In this document: piece after piece, positions 24,621-40,200 of the stretch | How positions within the stretch are numbered: position 1 is the stretch's first letter | Layout: every line of letters begins with the position of its first letter | Assembly: GCF_047495875.1 (NCBI RefSeq) | Contig: NC_092462.1 | Span: 30,148,523-30,212,522 of the forward strand | Direction: 5' to 3' | Source: Pithys albifrons albifrons | Lineage: Eukaryota; Chordata; Aves; Passeriformes; Thamnophilidae | Length of the DNA: 64,000 nt | The notes under the pieces: model-generated | What the model was told of the DNA's origin: nothing | The model's input: only the letters and a program-made list of their open reading frames with translations | Databases searched by the model: none | Program-made: the position numbers and the translations under genes

Positions 24621-27600
24621 TACATAATGTGAGTAAAATAATCGTAATTGCAGAATGGTAACACAAGTACACCCTCCTGTTTTGTTGTATTTTTCAGGAT
24701 CTTTGATAAATACAGGCTTACAATCTCAGATGATATCTGCCAACCTCTCTGAAAAATCAAAGCCTTTTAGTTTATCTCAGGTTAGCCATCCCAAATGAAG
24801 ACTTTAAGATACCAATACTCCTCTTATTTTTCAAGGCTAGGAGAGATGGGTAACGTCTTCCATTACTTGGAACACTATTGCATCAGTTTTCTTTGACCTT
24901 TGCATTGATCAGAGGTTTCTGATCCATCAATCCCTCTTGGACAGGTCTCTTGCTTTCCCTAGTCTAATGGCTGCTTTTTAACTTCCTCTCACAAGACCCC
25001 TGCCTGCCCAGAGATGTCCTTGCAGGGCGTAATTTTCAGTCCTTTTGATTCTAGATGAGAAACTGGGGAGAAAATTAGCTAAAGTAATACTGAATTATAG
25101 AAGTTAGACAGAAGGTTTAGATTATGATGGTCTATTTTCCTGTTTGGCAGAAACACGTTCTAAAAGTGAAGTGTATCTCACAACATGGAGTGGTTTGAGA
25201 ATTGCTATTTGTACTTGGTATAACTAGACATGCAAAACTGTGCAATGCTACAACTGTTCTCTATTTAGCCGAGACTAATGTTATTAAAAGAAATGGTGGA
25301 TGAATTAGGAAATGAACGTCCTGTTGCCAGGTCAACCACATTCCTTATTAGTTAGTATCGGTGTGTGTATGAGAAGGATAATATGAAGTGAAGACAGACA
25401 AGAGCTGCAAGCTCTTCATAGCACCGTGGGAGGGAAGAGTCGTAGAAAATAATGCCTTTAGCGACAGTGACCTAAACCCTTCATTCTCTTATCACCCTGT
25501 GAACATGTCAGTGAGAAAGAGGGAGAATTATTAGAAGTATCAAAAGGCAAAATTCTGTTTCTTAATTAACTGTATTTCAGTTTCCTGAGGACACACACCA
25601 CATATTTCTGTGTGTTTTCTCAGATTTCAATGGTGATGGGAGGCAGTGGATCAAAGGTACTTAAACTGCCCTCAATTTCTTTGTGTTTGCAGTGGATGAC
25701 TTACTGCCTTTCCAGGTTTTGACTTTAATCCTGTAAATGTTTTTTTAGAGTTTCATTACTAACCTTCTTGTGAAATCTACTTGCTATGCCAAAAAAAAAA
25801 AAAGGAGAGAAAATAGAAGAAAGTTCAGGGTTTTTTTTCTATTTTTATCATCAAGAAAAACATTGCTTTGTTATGATGAACATTGTAGTGGTCAGAGTCT
25901 TTCCCCTTTCTAGGCTGATTATATTGGCAGTGTAAAAAGCAGAGGTTCATCTGTGTGAGAAACAGTGATGTTTTAAATAGAAGGTTTGGTGTAAATGAGT
26001 TGCACCATTAAGCATATAAAGTGCTTATCTGGGGAGTGTGCCCTGCATCTTACTGGTACTGATTTCTCAAAAATTAAGTATGATTCTAACTCTGTTTTCT
26101 TCTCCATGTACACAAGGACTGGAATTCTGTGATGGGACAAATGTGCTCACGCTAGTAACAGGCAGTGCCTGTCTCTTTTCAGCAAGTATTTTTGCAATCT
26201 ACTGAGAGTTGTACAGATGAACTCAAAAGAGATTATCTTTCAGTCCTTAAGTGTAATGCTACAAACCAAGATAACTTTTTTTAAAGTGAGGTTTAAAAGT
26301 TAGGCTTCCAAATAAGTGCAATTTTTAAAAATTTTCTCCTGCTAGGTGCTTGACAGTTCTTGTTTTAATCTGCAGAGGACTACTGGGTGCTCAGCATGTA
26401 AGAAAATCAGGGCACTTACATAAGTACCTATATGCAGATGTCAGTCTCACAGGCACCCAGTTTTGAGAGTCTTGCCTACTGGGTGCAGTGTTGGTGGTCA
26501 AGAAATTTTAGTTTGATTTCTCAGGCTGTGAGATGGAATCATTGATATATATAAAACACTTGTTTTCTAGCTGGCAATAATTTTATGAAAAGTGACTGTT
26601 AATTTTCTACTCTAGTGTATTTTCTTTTCCTTCCCGAGTTTCATAAGACATTCTTCCTACGACTGTGGGAAAATCAAGCCTGAAGGATTGTTGTATCATG
26701 TGTTTCAGCTGCTCCCATATAATTTTCTGTTCTATTTGCATAAGTTAAAACAGAACTGAAGTACTCTTTTTACAAAGAAGATTTCTGTTTTGGTGAGGAG
26801 GAAAAGAAAACCAATAACTTGCCTCATAGACTTAGAAACCTGTAGTTTGCTGTTTACCAAAGCGTGTTACAAAACAAAGGAAAACAATGGTTTTTGCAGA
26901 GATTGTACAAGAGAGAACCTGGGGGAACCCAAGGTATTTTATTATTTTTGAAATGCAAATTGCAGTGAAGGAGGGACATTTTCCTGCACGTGAAAGCTCT
27001 ATCTTTTTTTCTTTCACCCAGCTCTGAAGGTAGCAATGCAGTATTTTTCTTATGTTTAGGATAAGCATGTGATTGACATTTTGTTGTTTTGTCTTTCTTT
27101 TATCTCATACAAGTACTGTTTTCCCTCTTTCTGTTCAGTTAAGTCATGTTGTGTATTTTATGCAACCTAGAAGAATCTTTGTATTTCTAATCTTGTTATC
27201 TGCTTTCTCAGCACTTATTCATTTTTCAATTGCCTATGGAAGTGGAAAGGTTAAGATTCAGTAACTGGGCTCTGTGATGGCAGAATCTTTCTTCGTAAAA
27301 CTGGTGCTTGCATTTTCTCCTCAGTTTGCCTTTTGTTCTATACACCTTAGCTTTAATCACATGTTTTGTTACTTACTGGTCTTCTGTTCTTCCATAGATG
27401 CACCAGCACGTTCATGGAACTGAATAAAATTATGATATACATAGGCAAGATACAGCAGACATGCTAATCCATAAAATATATGACATAATGTTATTAGTTG
27501 GAAATTGTGAACTGGCATAAGTTATTCAACACAGAATGTGTCATGAAATTATCCATGTCCTCTTTACTGAGTTTGTTATAGCTATGTGTGTACACAACAG

Positions 27601-30600
27601 CATGTTACTGATGCATCAAATTCTTTGTTTTGATACCCAGAAGTGTTGTTTGGGCCTTGATTTGCTTCCCTGTGTTCTGTCACACTCTATTATAAAGCTT
27701 TGGGTAAAAAATGTTCCTGGTAAGACAAATTAGGTCTGCAGACTGCATGCTTTTACTAATTATTTCATATTCTCTGTTAGATGGATACTTCCCAGGTTGG
27801 TCTTACTCTTATGCAAAATTGTCTTGATAGATGAGTAGCTCAGAGCAACATCTGTAATTTATGGATATAGAAATGCGTGCAGTCTCTCACTGTCTTTACA
27901 GATGTGCTTTAGGGCAAGTGAGATGTTCAGATAATAGAAAGGAGGAGTGTTAATAAATCTCAGTCAGGAAGACAATACTTACATCTTTTCTTTAAAATAA
28001 ATTCAAAGCTGAATTCCAAATTACTTTTTAAAACATCATTGGTGCTTTTTTTCTTCATGCTATTGCTATTGTTAAATTGAATGCCAGATAATATGCTTGA
28101 TGTGTAATTTAAAAATAGAAGTAATTAGATTGTGATACTTGTTTTCCAAGACAGAACTAGTAAATCACGCAGACCCCATAAAGATGTAGACTAGTGCTTT
28201 TGATTAGTTGTTGGAGTCATTTAAGTTTCTATCAGTGTTGGTTTCAGAATGAGAAAATCTATTACCATATATTGGGAAAATGACTGCTGCTGTATTAATA
28301 ACATTATTGCAATCTTTAAGGGCTGTGGAGAAAATGAACAACACAGAAATTGCTGCTTTGGAACAGAGCAGTGATCCGTACAGCCTTGTATCTCGCCTCT
28401 GACAGTAACCAATATGTGATGATTCAGAGGAGGAAATACGCGCGGCCAATTGTGTTATAGTGTACCACAGAGGGAAATTTCCTTCTGGCCCCAGATGGTG
28501 CTCAGTTTATGCCTTAAAGCATGAAGATTGATGGCCACTGTAAATTTTACCTTAGCTAGTGTAACCAAATTGGATTGCTCCTTGTTGTCCATAACCTGCC
28601 CTTCACCTGGCCTTCAGGGAATTACAATCCTGTCCCTTATTGCTGGATTCATAGATTTTACCTCTGCTGTTTTAAGCAGCTGCAGTACTGCAATTCAAGG
28701 ACTTGTGCCTCTATTTTACATGATGTCACACAGCGTTGTATTTGTCATCAATAACAGGCTGGTTCAATGCTTTTAGTTAAACTGAAAATGATGCTTTTGT
28801 AGGGAGCAAGGCAGACAGTACACTTGCCCTGTGTCAGTTGCTTGCTAGCTGTCTCCTGTTCTGAACACGTGAGCCTTGGTAATGGAAATTGTTGAAGAAT
28901 ACGCCTGGAACTGAGGCACTAAGACTTCTGTCATTGTAGTTACCTGAAAGGATCAAAACTGGCTTTGTAACATTACCACACCCTGCAAATCTTGACCTCA
29001 GCAGACTCCGAAGTTTGGACATTCTGTTCTTTCCCTTCCTACATTCCTACACTGGAGTGCAAGGTGCTGTTAGAGAAATGAATACTGTTCTATTGCAGTT
29101 CATGTGACATTTAGACAAAAACTTATGAAAGTTCCCTGGGTTCATCTGTGACAGAAGCAGAGACCAAGTTCTTTGTAGAAAGCCTTGGTACAATTAATCT
29201 GTTGTGCACCCATCTAATAGAACCCTGTAGTCTGAGAGGAGCTATCAGGCAGTGTGGTAGAATAGTTGTTACAGACAAAAACTGACCTTGTTTTAGGCTG
29301 GCATTCATAATGCAAAATAGCACAGGCTTTTGAAACTGTTTGCACTGATGCTGCAGCTCCTCAAGATTTTCTTGGGTACAAGGTATTTTGATGAATAACA
29401 GTACTGCATGTCTTACTGGTTTGTGCCTTGCCTTTTATCAAGACTTTCCCCGCGTCCAGAGTAAGAAGAATCTGCAACAGTACTTATGCAATTATGGTTC
29501 TTGTTGTCTTTGCCTCTGTGGGTGCAGATCAGTCTCTGACATCATGGATAATATTAAAAAAGCAGTGAGCAATTATCACAGGAAGCAGATGTTGCTCAGC
29601 AACTTCGAAACTTGTCATTAGGTGCTGCCTTCCAGCCTTCCAAATGCATGCTCCACTGTCTTTTTGTTCCTTCTTGAGAGATAGTTAAACAGCTCATGTC
29701 TCTGTGCCAAATGACCAGTCAAAGCCAGGGAATCTGGGTTTCCTGAATGACAGTGGAACTTCATAACAGTCTTGGGAGAGAAAATTCCCTTTCTCATTGA
29801 AGGAAGGAGGTCCAGATTTGGTTTGTACTCACTCAGAAGCTGATTAATCTTCTGAAGGGATCATCTAGGTTTGCAATCAGCATGAAGAAATAATTCTTTT
29901 GTTGCATGGTAAGTGGCAATGTGCCCCGTGGCCAATCTCTGCACCTCAGCTGATCAAATCCAGCAGAAATTGTCCTTCAGTTGTCAAGCTGTGTGAGCTG
30001 GCACAGTGCCTCCTCCTTTATAGCACAGTCCAATTTTACCAGCACTGCAGTAGTTGAATACTCAAAGTGGTGACATTTTGTCTGTTAGTGAGGAAGTCTT
30101 TGTCCTGTGAAGGAAGAGACTTGTGGTGGTGATATGCTGCTGCCTAAGCTTTGGAAAATACTTCTGTCATCCTGGACTTCCACAGGCAGGGTTGGTCCTA
30201 ATGGGCTTGCATGGTCATGTCCTCTCACTCCATCTTTCCAGTCTCAGCTGAGAAACAGGACTGTAGCCAGAGAGGTTATTTCAAGGGAAATTCCCTCCGA
30301 AGCAACCTTTAGGCTTTCATCTCTGATACTGCTCCTCTCACAGCACACGTTATGGTTCTCAGCCTGTGTTGGTTCCACAGTGGGGCATCTCACTTGAAGC
30401 CATCTGGCTGTGCAGCTGCAAATGTGGATGCAGCAGTCTCTGTGAGCAACAACTGCAGAGGCACAGTGTTCATTTGCAGCCATGCTATCTGACAATGGGA
30501 AATTAGTGGGTTTTTTCAGTAGATAAATGAAGGGGTTTGTACCAGCAGATGAACTGGAAAATTCTGCCAGCTTAATCTCAAATCGCAGATTTCCTTATGT

Positions 30601-31126
30601 TTCTTGCATCTTCCATATAGGTCCCGAGAACATTTTTTTGGTAGTACATAGGTATGATTCCAAGGCACTGCAGTCAGTGGGCTGTGTACCTTGGGGTAAA
30701 AAAAGTCAGTTTGATATAGTTTAAGGAGAAGATGTAGAAGCAAGATTTAAAGGCAAGAAATAAGAAGAAAACAGTTCAGTGGTTATTGACATAGTAGACT
30801 AACATTAGAAGCAAACAGGAAAAACACTTTTAAGCCTTCAATATGCAAGTGGTTCACTAAGTAAATCCAACATTTCCATAAAGCTCTTGTTTTAATTCTT
30901 GCTCTGTGATACACTTTACCTTAGTCTTAACTGCCTCTCATTCCTCCTCATTTTAATTAACTTTTCTTATGTTTGTTTACAAGTTTCAAAATTCAGAGAT
31001 TCCCCAGACCATAGTTTTAAGAAGAAAGCATGTTTCTATACTGAATATTGTGGATAAGCATGAGGAGGTTGATGTGAATCAAGGAACTTCTGCAAAGTCT
31101 CTCAAGATTTTCAGTAAGTCTTAGAA
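24621..31126. other. Intergenic, no gene seen
   Basis: AT-rich with a short A run near 25790. All open frames are short and unlike any protein I know. Confidence 0.65.
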
Positions 31127-31245
31127 ACATAGAATCAGCTGGGTTGGAAGACACCTCTGAGATTATCAAGTTCAACCCTTGGTCTAACCCCACTTTGATT
31201 AGTAGATCATGGCACTAAGTGCCACGTCCAGTCTTTATATATTTT
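31127..31245 (-). mobile_element. CR1 LINE 3' end fragment
   Basis: The plus strand reads ACATAGAATCAGCTGGGTTG, AGACACCTCTGAGATTATCA, GTTCAACCCTTGGTCTAAC and CATGGCACTAAGTGCCACGT, then CCAGTC. This matches the reverse complement of a CR1 3' end of the 'AGTCCAACCCTTGA...GCACTAAGTGCCA' type. About 120 bp, 5'-truncated and moderately diverged. Confidence 0.85.
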
Positions 31246-34200
31246 GGCTGAACTTTTGTAACATGAATAAATGACAAAAAAGGAGTGTGGCATTTTTGAA
31301 CTCTCAGGCCACATCATGGAGAGGGGGCTGCCCCTGCCTACCACCCGGCTGTGCCGTATTTCTCCCATTTTGGAGGAGCTGGGGAGAAGGCACTGTATCC
31401 AGAACCACTCTGGACTGTGGGAGGCACCAGCAATTTGTTCACAAGAGCATGGAAAATCTTTAAAACTCTAAGCTCCCAATGGTAAATCCTTGTCTACTTC
31501 AGGCAAATGAAGATGAGCAAAAATCTTCCCTGCTGGTCCCACGCAGTCTTTTAGACCCTGCTGATCCTGTACCTGATGATGTTGCTCCGACCCAATAGGC
31601 CCTCCTTGTCATGGAGGCAAATTCTTGTCTCTGGTGTTAGGAAGTCTACCAGTTCCCACTGACCTTGGGGTTCAGCTCTGCCACGGGACTGAGATGCTGC
31701 AAGTCAGCTGTGTGCCTGCACCTTTCAGCTGTTCAAAGCAGTGGCCACTTGGCCTACCTGTTCAGCAGTGCTGCAGGAATGAATCCCAGGGCATCAGCAG
31801 CTCCCACTGTATTTCAGAAATCTGTCTGAGCAATGCCTCACATGGCTCTGCTATCTTCAGAATCATGTGGTGAGGTGGCATAACTGCACTGTTCGTGCAG
31901 GGCTTAGAGAGGGGGCCTGTTCCAGGAGAGCTGAATGAGTAAACATATGCTCATCAAATGGTTTTTCAGAATGAGGTAGGGAAATGTTCTGCCAGGTAGG
32001 GTAAGAGAGCTTCTTTTTTGCATCATGTCACAGCCAGAGTTGTGAGCAAGAAAAGAATATTGTTTCTCTCACTGATGCATATTAACCTCCCTTTATAGGG
32101 ATGGGACTCATGGCAATGTCTGGATGCTGCAGATTACCCAGGAGAGTGTGCATTGTGCAGGCATCAAGTTTCAGCAGTGCTGGATTTTGTTAGGGAATTT
32201 TTTTTATGCCGCGTAACAGCCATGTTAAATTGATTTGCGTGAGCCAGGGAAGCTGTTCAATGGGAAGAAGGCTAATTGTCCCTTCAGTCTTCCCTGTCTC
32301 TGTATGCATCCAGGGAATCTCAGACCTCCCGATGATGCCAGAAACACATTCACACAGTGAGGTATGATTTCTGTTTGATGCACAAAATGGTGCTCATTGC
32401 AATCTTCCCTATATGTGCACTCAAGAGGCCAAACCTCATTTCTGTTTGGCTTATCCCTGAGTTCTGTTGAATGGACTTATTGTGCGAAATAAGCATGAGT
32501 GTCAATCTCTGGTTTTTCACCTGAGAAATTAATAGTACTTTCTTGAGACAATCTCCCTCAGCTGTCAAAGCCGTAATTCTGCTGAGTGGGTCAGGCTGGA
32601 GTGGATGTGGGGACCAAGCTGTTCTGCATAGGTGTGATCGTGGTGTCAGGCCCAGGCAAGCTCCACTAAGCACACGTTGGAATTTGCTGTCAGTGTTATG
32701 TGGCCTCTCAGGAAAATGACTGACTTATTTTCTTTTCCTTCAATTTTCCTTCACCTGTTTTTAATCCTCTGTGGCACATCTACATCTTTTTGAGTAGTTA
32801 CCACCTGCCAGAAACTCCCTGTCAGGAGAAACAAAGCAAATCCACCCACCCCCAGCACAGCCTAGATTTGATGCCAGTCGATAGTAAGAGGCACTGTGTT
32901 ACTCCTTAGTACTTCTCGTTAACGTTGAGTAGAGGGACAGACAGGTTAGTGCTATATTTAGTATCAGAATGCAGACAGCATGGAGCCACTTCTCTTAACA
33001 AAGTTAACTTATAAAATATTTAATGTTAATGGCCAGACATATATTCAGAATGTGATAATTTATGAATTTGTTTGCTATAAAGTTTATAAACCAGGCATCC
33101 TATGTAGAGAACATTCTCTGTGCCATGCTGAGTCAACTGCACTGATAGGGGAAGGTCTGTTACATCTGTTCTCATTAGAGCCTTGGATTTTTTTAGGAAT
33201 AAGAACACTGTGGGAAAAAAACCAAAACACTTCAGACATTATACACAGAAGTAATTTGCTTCATTATCCTAGGATGCTTGTCTAGACCTAGAGAAGGTCT
33301 GCGTGTCTTTTGATTCGCTACTCTGTCTTTATTTATCAGTGCCATTCCCTAAGACGTGCTGTCAGTATTCCCATGGAAATATCCTCTCTCAGTGAAAGCA
33401 TTAGCACACACTGATCTCTTCTAAATTGCTCTTTACTGCTTTTGATTCCGGAAATGTGATAAAATAAATAAAATTGCAGGCTTTTCTTGCTTCTCTGGCA
33501 TTCCATGGATATTGTTATTATTTACTTTATTTATAAACAAATGCAGGCCAGCACATTCACACACCATTGAAAGTGTCATCTTGAGTCCCTTCCTGTAGCA
33601 GGCTCTGATATATCAAGCACCACGATTAATGTAGTGACTCTGTTTTCTAATGGATAAAACACCTTGAACACTTTCTCCTTTTGCTCCCTGTCACTGCAGC
33701 ACTGGCAGGCATCACTAGTGCATAAAATGCCTTTTAATTTGAGGCCTCTTTGGTGGTACGAAGTGACAGGGAGTACTGTGCATTGTATCCAGCAGCTTGG
33801 GTTGGGTCTCCTAGCCTCAGATTCTCGACTGGCTCTTCTGCAAACAAATTGTCCTAATACTTGAGAAACCACTGCACCCAATGATCACTTTATACATTTG
33901 TTATTCTTTTGTCAGCTTTTTTTTTAGCCTGCAGATAACATCTCAGTAGTGTATCAATCTAAACATCTCATCTTCTCTGTCCTTCTCTTGTAAGGTGTGC
34001 AGTTCTGAATGGCTGTGCCAGCAGCTCTTTGCCCTGTTCTGGTTTGTGAATCTGTGTCTTGAATGTTGAAGACATTATCACGTGCAGTTTTTGAAAGACG
34101 GCCCTTATGCAATAGCATTAATACTTTTCTATCTACAGAAAAATGCCTTGATTGATGCTTCTAACATAACATTTGTCTCTTTCATAGCTGAATCTTACAG

Positions 34201-37200
34201 ACCATTCATTCTCCACCTTAGTGATTTCTTATTGATGAGCTCTCAGCTTCTTGCAGGAGTTTTTGCAGTAAGCTCTCAAGTGTAGAATCCCAAATTTTTT
34301 TTTGTTCATATGGGACTCATTTCACATTTCTCTTGTTCTTGTGCCAAAGAAATCTTTTGGGGTAGGCATTGCAATTCTCCTCTTATGCTGGCAATGGCAT
34401 CCCTCATCACTAACTCTTAACAGCCCAGTTGTTCATGCCAAGGTTATTAAAGAAAACACTAAAGTAGATTTATCCTTGAAAAACTCCAGTAGCCGTGCTC
34501 CCTGCTGTCTGAGAGTCTTCCCCTTATTACTGCTTGTTGCTGTTTTTCCTTTGCCTAGCTGCCTACCTACTAGCTTTCTAAACTGACTAATGTTTTCCAC
34601 TGGAAATGCTTTGCTGAGATCCACCTGTGTAAGACTGACAGAAATTCTTTTGTCTTTGTCTAAAACATGGAGTCCCTTACCATGTCAGCTTGGAGAGCTC
34701 TTTGAATTTTAGCCCATATTGTCTTTAGGTCCTTGTCACTCATTAACCTTCCTTTCAAAACTTGTTCTAAATTCTCCCATAGTCCTGAGACCAAAGTTAC
34801 TGGACTTGTATCCATTCATAATATTTTCCTGTTCTTAAGGCACACATTACATATACTGTTCTCCAGTCGATTTATATCAGTTCTTACTGGTTAGACTATT
34901 ATAAAAATACTTGCTACAAGACCACAGCAACCAATTATTTCTATGATGTCTCATTATTATGGAGCTGTGAAAATGAAAGGTGTAGTTCTGTTTAACTTTA
35001 TTTTCTGAAAGAAACTTCAAATCATGATGAGATGAGAGAGCTCAGTTGTGTGCAAAATAGGTGAGAAATTCTAGGCTGGTTTTGTTACTTAGCCTTTAGT
35101 CTTTTTAATTTATGCCTTGGTTTTCATTTCAGTGGCTGTTTACAAAAAGAGATCTTCTTGGAATAAGAGTGAAAACAAAATGAATAATACAGTGGTTTCC
35201 GTTAAAAAGGAAGAAAAGTCAACCATTGTCATTTTATATGAGAAAGGATAATGACTGTAGTATCTCACTTCTCACCAGCTGAGTTGGTAATAGTGACTGA
35301 GAAGCATTGAAATGATGTTCTTGAAGGGCTTTTTTCATTTTGATAGGGCTATCTTTTCCTTGCATTTTAACAGTTTGTGAGCAGTCAATAACTATCTGGA
35401 ACGTGACCTGACATGGCAGTACATGTTACAATCATGTTATAGTCTTTTATTAGCACAGGGAGTATGATGATAAATTATGCATTATAGTCATTCACAAATT
35501 GTGGTCAGCAGAATGTAGTCCCCATATCAATCTAATGTAGTGGCTTTGATGGGAAATACTTTTTTTTTTAAACTCTAACTTCTCTGCTTGATCATGAACT
35601 TAATCTAAAAAAGGCAGAATGCCATATTCCAAATTGAGATTAGGACAATATTTGGACAAGATCTGTTTTCTCTTTAAGAAAAAAGCTGGGAACTAATAGA
35701 CCCAATGCAACCAAGCAGTGGTGGGGAGCACTGCGCTAATTTTTGCACAGCGCTGGTACATTGGTGTGCCCTGGCAGTGGGTGGGGAGTTGCTGAACTAA
35801 CATACTGAGTCGCTGGGAGTCCATCCATGAAGGTGTCTAGGAATATGCTGACATCAGGGACGTTACTGCCAGATGGTGCAACTATGGACAAAGGCATATT
35901 CTTTGGTTTCACTCCATGTCCCATTTTAGTATCAGTTTTCTGGCTATGGATTCTGTGTGCGATGGGGTCAGTTTAAGAGGCAGACCAACTTACTCCAGCT
36001 GAACTGTGCACAGGATTATAGTAAGAAAAATCTGGCCCATTTTGCTTCATCTTACCGTGCCTTATATAAGTGTCCTTGAGGCAGAAAATTTCCACATCTA
36101 AAATAATGTCCACATCAGCATTTGCACATTTTTCCTTTTTCAGAGCTATGAAAAAGGGTAGGAAAAAAAAATAAACCACAATAAAATCCTAAGTGTGGTT
36201 ATCTTCTGAATTGCAGTGTGATCAACTCTGTGATAGGCTTTTTGTAAAAAAGTGGAGAAAAAAGATTTATAATAACTTCTCAGCCCTCAGTTATGCATTA
36301 ATGTCAAATAACAAATAGTAAAAACCTTCTCAGCTTTGTGGCTACCTAATAATGCAATGCTCATGCACATATTTAATACATTTTTACACGGAGGAGGCAG
36401 TTTGATAAATATGTAGACCAGTATTGCAGTCATACACAGGATGGACAGTGTACTATCATTTCCCCAACAGTAATTCAGGGTTTACATTTGCATCAAACAC
36501 TAATGTAAATGTCTTTACAATTTCCCTTTGCTTAGATATAAAATGATTTGGGTAATGGATTCTTTATTGCACTATGCCTGGTGGCTGTGCAACTCATTTA
36601 ACCTGGTACCTTACCTACTGTTTTCTGTGATAGATAAGAAGATCATATAGTGTAGAAAGCCATAATTTAATAAAGTTTTTGAAACCTTGAAAAGGTGTTT
36701 TGCCTTCCAGGTATCTACATCTGAGTTTAAAGATATGCATGGCTTTGCAGCTAAGTTTTGACATGGACATGTAGCTTCTCATCTGCAGGGGTATTGCACC
36801 AGAGGAAGAAAAGAATAAAAAACTATGTAAAACATTTTTTAAAATTATTTTTGAAAGATTTCTAGTTCTCTGAATGCAGCCCCAAAATATTCATGCTTTT
36901 ATTCCCACTCAGAGGTGACCAGCCATTACTTGTTTCTTGACTGGATCCTACACTTCATTTATGGATCCTCACAAGTTGCCTAATAGTAAGCAAAATGGAG
37001 ATGTGTTGCTTGTAGACCTTGTAGCCTTCATGTAAAACTTGAAAAGTCTTTAAAGTACAGCAAAGTGTTAGCACTGAGCATCCCAAAAATGTACTGTACT
37101 GTTGCACGCTGGCAAGTACCTAACAGTCCAGATAAGCTTCATAAGGTGATGCTGGACTTCCCTGACTTGTTGTGGGACCAAAGAGCTGTCATTAGGCCAC

Positions 37201-40200
37201 AATACTCTTTGGTACTGTAATATGTTCTCACAGAAATCTGGTAAATATAACTGAGCTTTGTAGAGATGAACTTACTCTCCTATGTTAATCTTTCTCTGCA
37301 GATGTTTTGTTATATTAGTTACAGGAGGGACAGATTTTCTAAAATAGCTGAGTGCATTAAGATCACAGATTTCATTCAGAATCAATGTGCAAGTCTCAAT
37401 TTTTATTAAAATAAAAAGGCAACCAAAAAACCTCCCAAAAAACCCCAAAATCAAAGCCAAATCCAAGGTGCACTGTCATTAAACTCAGGAGAGTTGGTTC
37501 CCTGCCTGTTTAGCCTTTTAAAGGCAGTGTGGTAAGTTGTTATTTTCCCCAATTCCTGGGTTCTTTGGTTGTGCACCTGCTGGTTGGCAGCTGAAACTTT
37601 TGCATTTCTGACTTGCGACACCTCCTGAGCCTGAATTCCTGGAGCTTCAAAGCTTGCAGCTTCTTGGTGCAGCAGTTCCCACACTTCTCAGCTACAGAGT
37701 AGTCTAGCAGTGTTCATTTGCTTGAAAGGAAATCCTGAAAATCCTGTTTGGTAGGAAACATAGATAATTTAAATTTTTATTCCTTTAGGGAGTAAATGTT
37801 CCCTAGGTATGTTCTAGAGGTTGGTGTTGTTTGTGGAGTAGAAACCTGAGAATTCCTGCCCAGCTATGCAATGAAGTCCCTTAGATGACTTGGAAATCCC
37901 ACGCTGAGCCTTTGGCTGCGTTCCAAAAGAGTCACAAGCAGGGAGCAGTTACTGCCAAGTTTTCTGTGGCAAGGAGAAAAATAATATATTGATGAGTTAC
38001 ATTTGAACTTTTGCTCCATTTTACCATTTGTGATCCTTATTATTGCCTACACTAGAATAATTCTCTGTTTGGCCTATTCTACTGCTACTATGTTACATCT
38101 GTTGGAGAAATGCAGTTGTAAACAGTCAGAAAAATAGCATCTCAACTCAATCCATGTATTCATACCTCAAGGAAAAGTTTGCCATCTATCAGTATAAGAA
38201 AACTTAATTGGAAAATTGTTTTCTGTATCTGCTTATCTTGGGTGATTTCATGTCTACTTCTCATAATACATCCATTTAGTGCTTTGGAAGAAACAGCTGA
38301 GTGGCAGGTGGTGTAGAGCAGAGAAGGCCCTCATGCCAACTGATGCATTAGCTGGATCAAATAAACCTCCACTGATTTTACTAATACTGTGGTGAAAATG
38401 GTAGAAACTGCCTAAGGCCCTTTCTGTTCCTTTGGAGTAATGATAACATTGGTGGGACTGTACAACAGCAGAGCAATAGGGGAAAAATGATAGCCAGATA
38501 AGGTAATAGCTGTTGCTTACTAAGTGAAATAGGCAAAGACAGCAAGTTCCTGGTGTTCTGTGTTTCCAGTTTGGTAGCTGCAGCACTCCAAGTCTTGTGG
38601 CTGTGTGAATGGAACGTTAGAATCATTTTGAAGGGTGTTCTAGCTCATACATCTTCAATATTCAGCATAAAAGCTGAAGGGACAAGTTCCACACCCCTTC
38701 ACTTCCACGGGCTTTCGTTCTTTTGCTGTACTTGCTAGTAATTTCACTAATTCCCCTTCCCTCCCTCTTTGAGCAACATGTCATACCTCTGTTTTTTCTT
38801 CTATGCCTTTCTGCTTAGCATGTTATATTGTCTTTCTACAGCTGTTAGTGATGCACCTTAAATCTTCTTTACAATGTTGCTCTGCCTGTTGGAAAGCAAA
38901 CTATTGACTGTGGATGTAGCACAGCTTTGTTTGAAGAGGTAATTAAATAAGAAACAGTATATTGGAAGGGAGAGTTGCCAAGTGCCTAAGAAGGGAGTGG
39001 AAATTTTAATATTTTCATGGTCTTCTGCCACCAGTCACTTAGGGAAGACATGGGAAATCTGCCACTGGGAAAGAAGTTCTAAACGAAGTGTTGGTTTACA
39101 TCAAAGCTTCTGTTTGCAGGCCACTACAAAAAGGGAAAACTCAAAAGCCACTCTGACTTCAGTTTCCAGTGAAGTTCATATTCAATTATTTCTGGTTTCC
39201 AGTTTCTTTGACAGCTCATCATCAGTCCCGCCTCCACTTCACACAATTTTAAGATGCCGTTCAATAAGCAGAACAAGTATAAACATGGTTCTGTACTCCA
39301 GTTATCCTGGCCCAGGGAGAATGGGGAGGGAAGGAAAGGAGTGGGTTAGAAAACATGGAAAGGCAAAACAGCTTGTTGAGAAGGGTGTTTTAACAGGATG
39401 GATCACTTTCTCCTTTAAATTTGGAGTAACTTTGAAATTCTTTGCTCTCTGGTCTGTTCTGGCTAGCCCTGGGTCCTTTACATTTTCTCTTCCCAGCCTA
39501 CCTTCCCCTCCCTGCACCAGCACTGCTGACTCTGCTCCCTCCTGTTTCTCCCTTGCCTACGCACTCAGAGTATCATTGGCTCCATGCCTTACTCAGCCAG
39601 GATGGTGTCATGAATACTGCATGCTGTTCAAATGTGCATGTCTGATGTGCAGAGCTCTAAATTAAATGCTTCTGTAGATAGAAACTGTGGGGGGAATATC
39701 ACAAACCAGAGTCAAGAAAATTGCTGTGTTTTCCAAAGAGAGAAAACACATTGAAAATAGTCATTTAAAATGACATATATGCCTAGTTAAGTGAATCATA
39801 TGCAATGTTCTAAAAAGCAGGATTTATCATAAAAATCATGAAAAAATAGGAACTTCACGTTTACGTGTTTAACCCCCATTTCTGGGGCAGTCCAGCTGTA
39901 CCTCAAACATTGCTACTAATGCTTGTCTAACCTTTTCAGAGATATTTCTGTTATAAAATTAAGCAATATCCCTAAGCAGCTGCTCTTTTCCTACACCCTT
40001 GAACTTAGAGGACATTTTACTTTTTCCTCTTTGCAGCAGCTCTCCATATACATCTTACATGTAAGTTAGCTGACTTCTCAGTATCTCTCTTCTTCACATG
40101 GAGCATCTCTCATTCTTAAGTGTTCACTCAGAACCTGCTACTCAGACATTGCTTATCCTTGTTTTTGCACCTCTAAATTCTAAGTGGTGTACAGTCAGTG

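Noticed and set aside
35736..35978. Minus-strand open stretch of about 80 codons with protein-like composition
   Set aside because: No family recognised and no splice sites or frame continuation that I can defend. A protein search would settle whether it is a pseudogene fragment.
38982..39665. Longest open frame in the window, 227 codons, plus strand
   Set aside because: It starts with GTG, has no recognisable domain, no Kozak or splice support and a low-complexity S/P-rich tail. A frame this long is not surprising in 64 kb.
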